Shown here piece by piece: positions 63,148 through 64,000 of a stretch of 64,000 bases of DNA (position 1 is the first letter of the stretch; each line of letters starts with the position of its first letter). The notes under the pieces are model-generated. The model saw nothing but the letters and a program-made list of their open reading frames with translations. It was not told where the DNA came from and made no database searches. The translations under genes were made by a program, and so were the position numbers. Origin of the DNA: Dreissena polymorpha (Eukaryota > Mollusca > Bivalvia > Myida > Dreissenidae); the NCBI RefSeq assembly GCF_020536995.1, contig NC_068360.1, positions 1,584,292 to 1,648,291 on the forward strand, given 5' to 3'.

Positions 63148-64000
63148 GACGCCGCAGTAATTATTCATATTTTCGGGTTATGCTGTATTTATAGTCTATC
63201 CAACTGAAAACAATATCATAAAATTGGAAAACAATTGCGATAAAAAATGTAACTGTGTTCAAGAAATTGTAAAAGGGTAAATTCAGTAAAATATGTTACG
63301 TAGGATTTCCTGTAATTGTTTTGTTATTAATGACCAACGCTTTCTCATTGACACGCTCAAGTAAACTCATTACAGATTTTTGCGGTATTTGTTGTTTTAT
63401 AAATTGTTATGTTATAGAAGTGTAAAGAGTGGAATGATTTTGGGCTTCCACATATGTAACCATCCAGGCATGAACGAGAGTCAACGACATAGTCTGTGTC
63501 TTCATAATCATGTAGTAAAATGTCATAGGACGAAGTCTATACCGATACTATTCGTATAAGTTATCAATTAATATATATTTTAAGAACAATAAACAACGTG
63601 AGTTTTAAAGACATGATTCTCGCCTGTTTTGGCGAAGACGTTGAAATCATATCAATATTTTATTATATATTTTGTGTATATTTCGTTACACGTTTAAATG
63701 TAATCGGGATACCTCTATTTACGCTCTTTTAAACCAATTTAACAAAAAAGTGACAAACTTATTAATACATTAAGGGAATGGTTCCTTTGTTGCTAAATTT
63801 GATGCAAATATGCTTTGAAGTTTTCCATATTTTGCAAAGGGAACACAAGGTAATAAGGGGAGTTGGAGTGCCTTATCTTGTTTTCGTATTATTTGCTAGC
63901 GCTCTTTCACGATAACTCGTAAGCATAAGAATAATATATTTGATAAAAGTTTATGGAAAACTTTAATGTATACCTTATGTAGATTTTGTAAAACATACGT
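63148..64000. other. Duplicated non-coding sequence, unit 3, to window end
   Basis: Starts GACGCCGCAGTAATTATTCA and follows unit 2 (from 52355) in order for several hundred bases. By analogy the next CARD-like exon would lie just beyond the window. Nothing coding seen. Confidence 0.5.

Overview
The window looks like AT-rich nuclear DNA from a bivalve mollusc, possibly a heterodont such as a dreissenid. The species is inferred, not shown. The reasons are intron-bearing genes with long introns, paired IAP-like genes with BIR domains, LINE remnants, many short DNA transposons, and a 'pearl'-like element with a tandem-repeat core, a class described from bivalves. I saw no LTR or virus-like element.

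Layout. 1-1.65 kb: 3' end of a non-LTR retrotransposon cut by the window edge. 2-16 kb: an IAP-like gene (gene 1) with a possible promoter and 5' exon near 2.0 kb, a first coding exon at 5.4 kb, an intron of about 8 kb holding old transposon pieces, a BIR exon at 13.6-14.7 kb and two small 3' exons. It carries one frameshift and one in-frame stop. 16.3-26 kb: inverted-repeat elements, a piggyBac-type MITE with a tRNA-like core, SINE-like pieces, an (ATG)n tract and a 30-bp minisatellite. 26.3-29.7 kb: a pearl/Helentron-like element with about 11.5 copies of a 177-bp unit. 31.4-36.7 kb: a second IAP-like gene (gene 2) with an intact BIR, later exons and a poly(A) signal, but a damaged UBA-like exon. 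Neither IAP gene shows a RING finger here.

40.4-64 kb: a tandem segmental duplication of roughly 9-10 kb units. Each unit holds a gene for a single-pass membrane protein with a vWA-like domain, one TNF-receptor-type cysteine-rich module and a transmembrane exon. Copy A (40.4 kb) is a decayed remnant, copy B (50.2-52.1 kb) has complete reading frames over three exons, and copy C (58.7-61.7 kb) is diverged and damaged, with a 1-kb foldback element in it. Downstream of A and B lies a small open frame that resembles a CARD/death fold, plus a terminal-exon-like frame with an ITIM-type tyrosine motif; the A-side versions are broken.

The best candidate for something undescribed is this tandem family, in which the vWA metal-site residues are replaced and which has a TNFR-like module. 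It lies beside IAP-type and death-fold-like genes, which may mark an innate-immunity or cell-death neighbourhood. That functional link is inference from content and proximity only.
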